The translations under genes were made by a program, and so were the position numbers. The notes beneath the pieces were generated by a model. It had not been told where the DNA came from and did not search any database. It worked only from the letters and a program-made list of their open reading frames with translations. Below, piece after piece: positions 61,769 through 64,000 of a stretch of 64,000 bases of DNA (position 1 is its first letter; every line of letters starts with the position of its first letter). Source of the DNA: Spirosoma profusum. Lineage in GTDB: Bacteria; Bacteroidota; Bacteroidia; Cytophagales; Spirosomataceae. Where the stretch lies: the NCBI RefSeq assembly GCF_014699005.1, contig NZ_JACWZY010000004.1, positions 186,001 to 250,000 of the forward strand. Direction: 5' to 3'.

Positions 61769-61860
61769 TTTTTGTCATGCTGACGCAGGAAGCATCTTAA
61801 AGCATTGAAACAAGTTAGTTAGGAAACGTTAAGATGCTTCCTGCGTCAGCATGACAAAAA
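61769..61860. repeat. Palindromic repeat, GTCATGCTGA family (copy 5, near perfect)
   Basis: TTTTTGTCATGCTGACGCAG with GAAGCATCTTAA is mirrored exactly by TTAAGATGCTTCCTGCGTCA and GCATGACAAAAA (arms of 32 nt, loop 28 nt). It lies between convergent two-component genes. This is the best preserved copy and the likely parent sequence of the deleted copy at 14098. Confidence 0.92.
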
Positions 61861-61889
61861 TCCTGTCAAAGAAAACTCTATACGGTTCT

Positions 61890-62543
61890 TCACAATAACC
61901 CATGTTTCACGGCATATTTAATAATGCCAATTGAGTTTTTCACACCCAGTTTCCGCAGGATATTATGCCGGTGTGTTTCAACGGTTCCGGGACTGATGAA
62001 TAACTTATCAGCAATGGCGTTGGTCGATAATTCCTGCGCTACCAGCTTGATAATTTCAATTTCGCGGTCGGTGAGCGGAACCAGCGGTGCCGGGGCTTCA
62101 TCCGTAGGACGGACCGACTCAACAGGCAACGCCATCAATTGACTCATTACCGATTCAGAAAAATATTTTTCACCCCTGGCCAGGGTCTTCAGTGCCCGTT
62201 CCAGTTCGGCTTTTCCGGCTTTCTTCATCACATAGCCCGAAATACCAGCCCGAAAAGCTTCCCGAATTTTATCGGCATCTTCCGACACCGTCAGCATCAA
62301 CACCTTGAGCTGTGGAAACAGTTGACGTACTTGTAGCGTCAGATTAATGCCATTCAGGTCGGGCATGTCCATATCGGTTAGCAGGATATCGACTTCATTT
62401 TCCTCTATGAAACCAGCAACATCGCGGCTGTCGTTGAACGTACCAACAACCTCAACGCCATCGATACGGCTCAGGAGCAAGGATAAACTATCTAAAATAA
62501 TTTCGTGGTCATCGGTTAAAACGACACGGATTGGAGCAGACAT
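61890..62543 (-). CDS. NarL/FixJ-family response regulator
   Basis: 217 residues. The receiver has LTDDHEI at the start, phosphoacceptor Asp in DILLTDMDMPDLNGINL, Thr/Ser in LMLTVSEDAD and Lys in GYVMKKAGKAEL. The C-terminal LuxR-type HTH is LTDREIEIIKLVAQELSTNAIADKLFISPGTVETHRHNILRKLGVKN. It is convergent with the TPR histidine kinase and should be its partner. A dyad 50-90 nt upstream of its start (62594-62630) is a possible self-binding site. Confidence 0.92.
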   Translation of the reverse strand: MSAPIRVVLTDDHEIILDSLSLLLSRIDGVEVVGTFNDSRDVAGFIEENEVDILLTDMDMPDLNGINLTLQVRQLFPQLKVLMLTVSEDADKIREAFRAGISGYVMKKAGKAELERALKTLARGEKYFSESVMSQLMALPVESVRPTDEAPAPLVPLTDREIEIIKLVAQELSTNAIADKLFISPGTVETHRHNILRKLGVKNSIGIIKYAVKHGLL

Positions 62544-62593
62544 AACACGTATGGGTCAGTGTAGAGGAACAGGATTAGCCAAAGATAAGCTCT

Positions 62594-62630
62594 GTTTAGA
62601 CGATTGACAATCCTCATGGTCAGTCTAAAC
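62594..62630. promoter_or_regulatory. Inverted repeat between divergent regulator and hydrolase genes
   Basis: GTTTAGAC (62594-62601) with TGAC (62605-62608) is mirrored by GTCA (62619-62622) and GTCTAAAC (62623-62630). The symmetry, position between two divergent starts and spacing suit an operator. Which protein binds is unknown. Confidence 0.4.
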
Positions 62631-62717
62631 CGGTAGAAACCAGCAAAAGGAGCAAACTTTCGGCGTTACGTTCCCGACTAATTTGAATTCTGTACGTCTG
62701 CTTTGTGTTTCAACGTC

Positions 62718-63758
62718 ATGTACGCTCTTGTTCCCCTGCTTGTAATTACCGGTTTTCTGCTGACAATGTCGGCTTGCGCCCCGCACTACAAAGGTCCTGT
62801 TACGGACCATTTCGACGGAAAGAAATTCTTTAATCCAGGTATGCCAGAGCGAACGTCAGGGGGTTTGCTGAAATGGCTCTTCAATCGGGATAAAGGCCCC
62901 TGGCCCGATCAGCCCGATGCCTATGTCGGTGCGAAACCCGCCACCCGTGTTGAAGGTGATAGTCTGGTGCTTACGTTCGTGAACCATTCTACGTTCCTGA
63001 TTCAGACGAGCGGCCTGAACATTCTGACTGACCCCGTCTGGTCGAATCGAGTTGGACCAACGTCGTGGCTGGGTATCAAACGGAAACGGCCGCCGGGGCT
63101 TCGGTTCGAGGAACTCCCTCCTATCGACGTCGTACTGCTGAGCCACAATCACTACGACCATCTCGATTTACCGACGCTCAAAAAGCTGGTAAAAATGCAT
63201 AACCCTTTGTTTGTTACGCCGTTGGGTGTATCGTACTTACCCAAATCCGTAGACGGACGTACCACGCGCGAACTGGACTGGAACGATACCCTTACGATAA
63301 ACCCAAAACTCTCGCTGAGCTGTACGCAAGCCCAGCACTTCAGCAACCGGGGGATGGGCGACCGCGACGAAACCCTTTGGTGTGGGTATCTGCTCCATAC
63401 GAGTTTCGGCACTACGTATTTCTGCGGAGACAGTGGCTACGGGCCTCATTTTAAACACATTGCCACGCAGGCCGAACGTAGCAAAACCGGCCCGATAAAA
63501 CTAGCCCTGTTGCCCATCGGCTCCTATCGACCGGAATGGTTTATGGCTCCCGTACACGTATCACCTGCGGGCGCTGTGCAGGCTTTTATCGATATTAACG
63601 CTAAACAGGCTGTAGGCATCCACTTTGGTACGTTCCAACAGGGAGACGATGGCCTGTTCGAACCCGCCGACGACTTAAAAAAAGCGCTTCAGGAAAAGAA
63701 CGTACCACACCAGCAGTTTCTGGTTCCCAAAGAAGGTCACCCGATGGTGTTTAAATGA
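62718..63758 (+). CDS. MBL-fold metallo-hydrolase lipoprotein (NAPE-PLD/UlaG-like)
   Basis: Started at the ATG at 62718 (MYALVPLLVITGFLLTMSAC), giving a lipoprotein leader with lipobox LTMSAC; about 346 residues. The metal-binding motif is LLSHNHYDHLD (HxHxDH), with TFVNHSTFLIQTSGLNILTDPVWSNRVGP before it and FCGDSGYGPHFKHI and VGIHFGTFQ after it, supplying further ligands. This subfamily includes NAPE-phospholipase D and UlaG lactonase-like enzymes. Membrane anchoring suggests action on lipids or envelope esters in the periplasm. Substrate not predictable. Confidence 0.85.
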   Translation: MYALVPLLVITGFLLTMSACAPHYKGPVTDHFDGKKFFNPGMPERTSGGLLKWLFNRDKGPWPDQPDAYVGAKPATRVEGDSLVLTFVNHSTFLIQTSGLNILTDPVWSNRVGPTSWLGIKRKRPPGLRFEELPPIDVVLLSHNHYDHLDLPTLKKLVKMHNPLFVTPLGVSYLPKSVDGRTTRELDWNDTLTINPKLSLSCTQAQHFSNRGMGDRDETLWCGYLLHTSFGTTYFCGDSGYGPHFKHIATQAERSKTGPIKLALLPIGSYRPEWFMAPVHVSPAGAVQAFIDINAKQAVGIHFGTFQQGDDGLFEPADDLKKALQEKNVPHQQFLVPKEGHPMVFK

Positions 63759-63760
63759 GA

Positions 63761-64000
63761 TCAGTCTTCTTGAGAAACCAGGCCATATTTGCTCAATAGT
63801 TCCTCCAGATTAAGCGCATCAGCAGGCGTGGTATCGGCTTGTAGAACCCGTCTCATATATGCCAGCGCATCCTCTGAATGAGTAGTTTTTATAGCCGTTA
63901 CACAGTCGGAAGGTATGCTGAGTTTCAGATCGCGCAGGAAGGCGTCGTTGGCAGTAAACAAAACACACGAATCGGTACTCATGCCTGTCAGAATCAAGTG
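63761..64000 (-). CDS. Isochorismatase-family cysteine hydrolase, C-terminal part (5' end outside window)
   Basis: The frame is open to the window end; 80 residues are seen. LILTGMSTDSCVLFTANDAFLRDLK carries the catalytic Cys of the isochorismatase/nicotinamidase family, and VPSDCVTA-like IPSDCVTAIKTTHSEDALAYM follows. The catalytic Asp and Lys lie in the missing part. Its stop codon is two bases from the stop of the convergent metallo-hydrolase gene. Specific substrate is unknown. Confidence 0.75.
   Translation of the reverse strand, partial: HLILTGMSTDSCVLFTANDAFLRDLKLSIPSDCVTAIKTTHSEDALAYMRRVLQADTTPADALNLEELLSKYGLVSQED

Noticed and set aside
1-64000. CRISPR array
   Set aside because: The repeats are inverted pairs or dispersed words, not direct repeats with regular unique spacers, and no cas gene is seen.
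1-64000. tRNA or rRNA genes
   Set aside because: I saw no cloverleaf-like segment with a TTCRA arm or rRNA core sequence in the intergenic gaps; most gaps are too short or filled with hairpins. A covariance-model scan would settle this.

Overview
The window looks like a chromosomal stretch from a Bacteroidota member, most probably order Cytophagales (Spirosoma or a close relative). The reasons are two SusC/SusD pairs, the gliding-motility protein GldC, many lipoproteins with Cys lipoboxes, DUF1501/DUF1800 genes, a Bacteroidota-type promoter (TTG, 20 nt, TAnnTTTG) and GC near 50 %. There is no rRNA or tRNA gene, so the genus is inference. I see no prophage, CRISPR array or intact insertion sequence; the only mobile relic found is a decayed transposase C-terminus at 11748-11945.

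Layout. 1-7000: carbohydrate/pectin-flavoured genes (cut GH43, GH105, a DUF4353-type beta-helix lipoprotein, a collagen-like lipoprotein). 6410-9499: a TonB receptor and small lipoprotein behind a perfect 8-1-8 dyad resembling a Fur/Zur operator. 9710-17025: SGNH hydrolase, orphan LytTR regulator, OmpR-type two-component pair, WYL regulator with SRPBCC protein, glutaryl-CoA dehydrogenase-like enzyme. 17176-27391: two divergent SusC/SusD systems. 27471-31072: GlxA-type regulator, VOC protein, and an adjacent pair for beta-oxidation of unsaturated acyl-CoA (DECR-like SDR and ECH1-like crotonase). 31154-36194: DUF1501 and two tandem DUF1800 genes. 36334-53310: housekeeping genes (trans-sulfuration enzyme, FMN reductase, thioredoxin-like protein, GldC, FAD oxidoreductase, ArsC-like protein, truncated globin, DUF4197, CinA, 2-oxoacid dehydrogenase E2, nucleotidase, desaturase, DUF4159, RsmE, MarC, class V aminotransferase, AroQ, XerD, porin-like protein). 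53449-59271: a four-gene eukaryote-like signalling locus (FHA-TM-trypsin-like protease, Ser/Thr kinase, PP2C phosphatase, second Ser/Thr kinase), flanked by a TPR histidine kinase and a NarL-type regulator. 62718-64000: NAPE-PLD-like metallo-hydrolase and a cut isochorismatase-family hydrolase.

Two genome-wide signals stand out. First, the words ACGTA/TACGT, and especially the 9-mer AACGTAGCA, are strongly over-represented on both strands and mostly inside genes. Second, many intergenic gaps are filled by long inverted repeats. Some belong to dispersed families (GTCATGCTGA..., CTTCGACAGG..., GTAGAGACAAGG..., AACCGGGATTTAGC...). Others have arms built from locus-specific, almost low-complexity vocabulary and begin inside the 3' end of a gene, as if the gene end had been copied back in inverted orientation. 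Two of these are perfect palindromes of 50 and 64 bp with no spacer.

The best candidate for an under-described protein system is the kinase/phosphatase/FHA-protease locus. Three of its four products span the membrane, so it could connect cytoplasmic Thr phosphorylation to periplasmic proteolysis.
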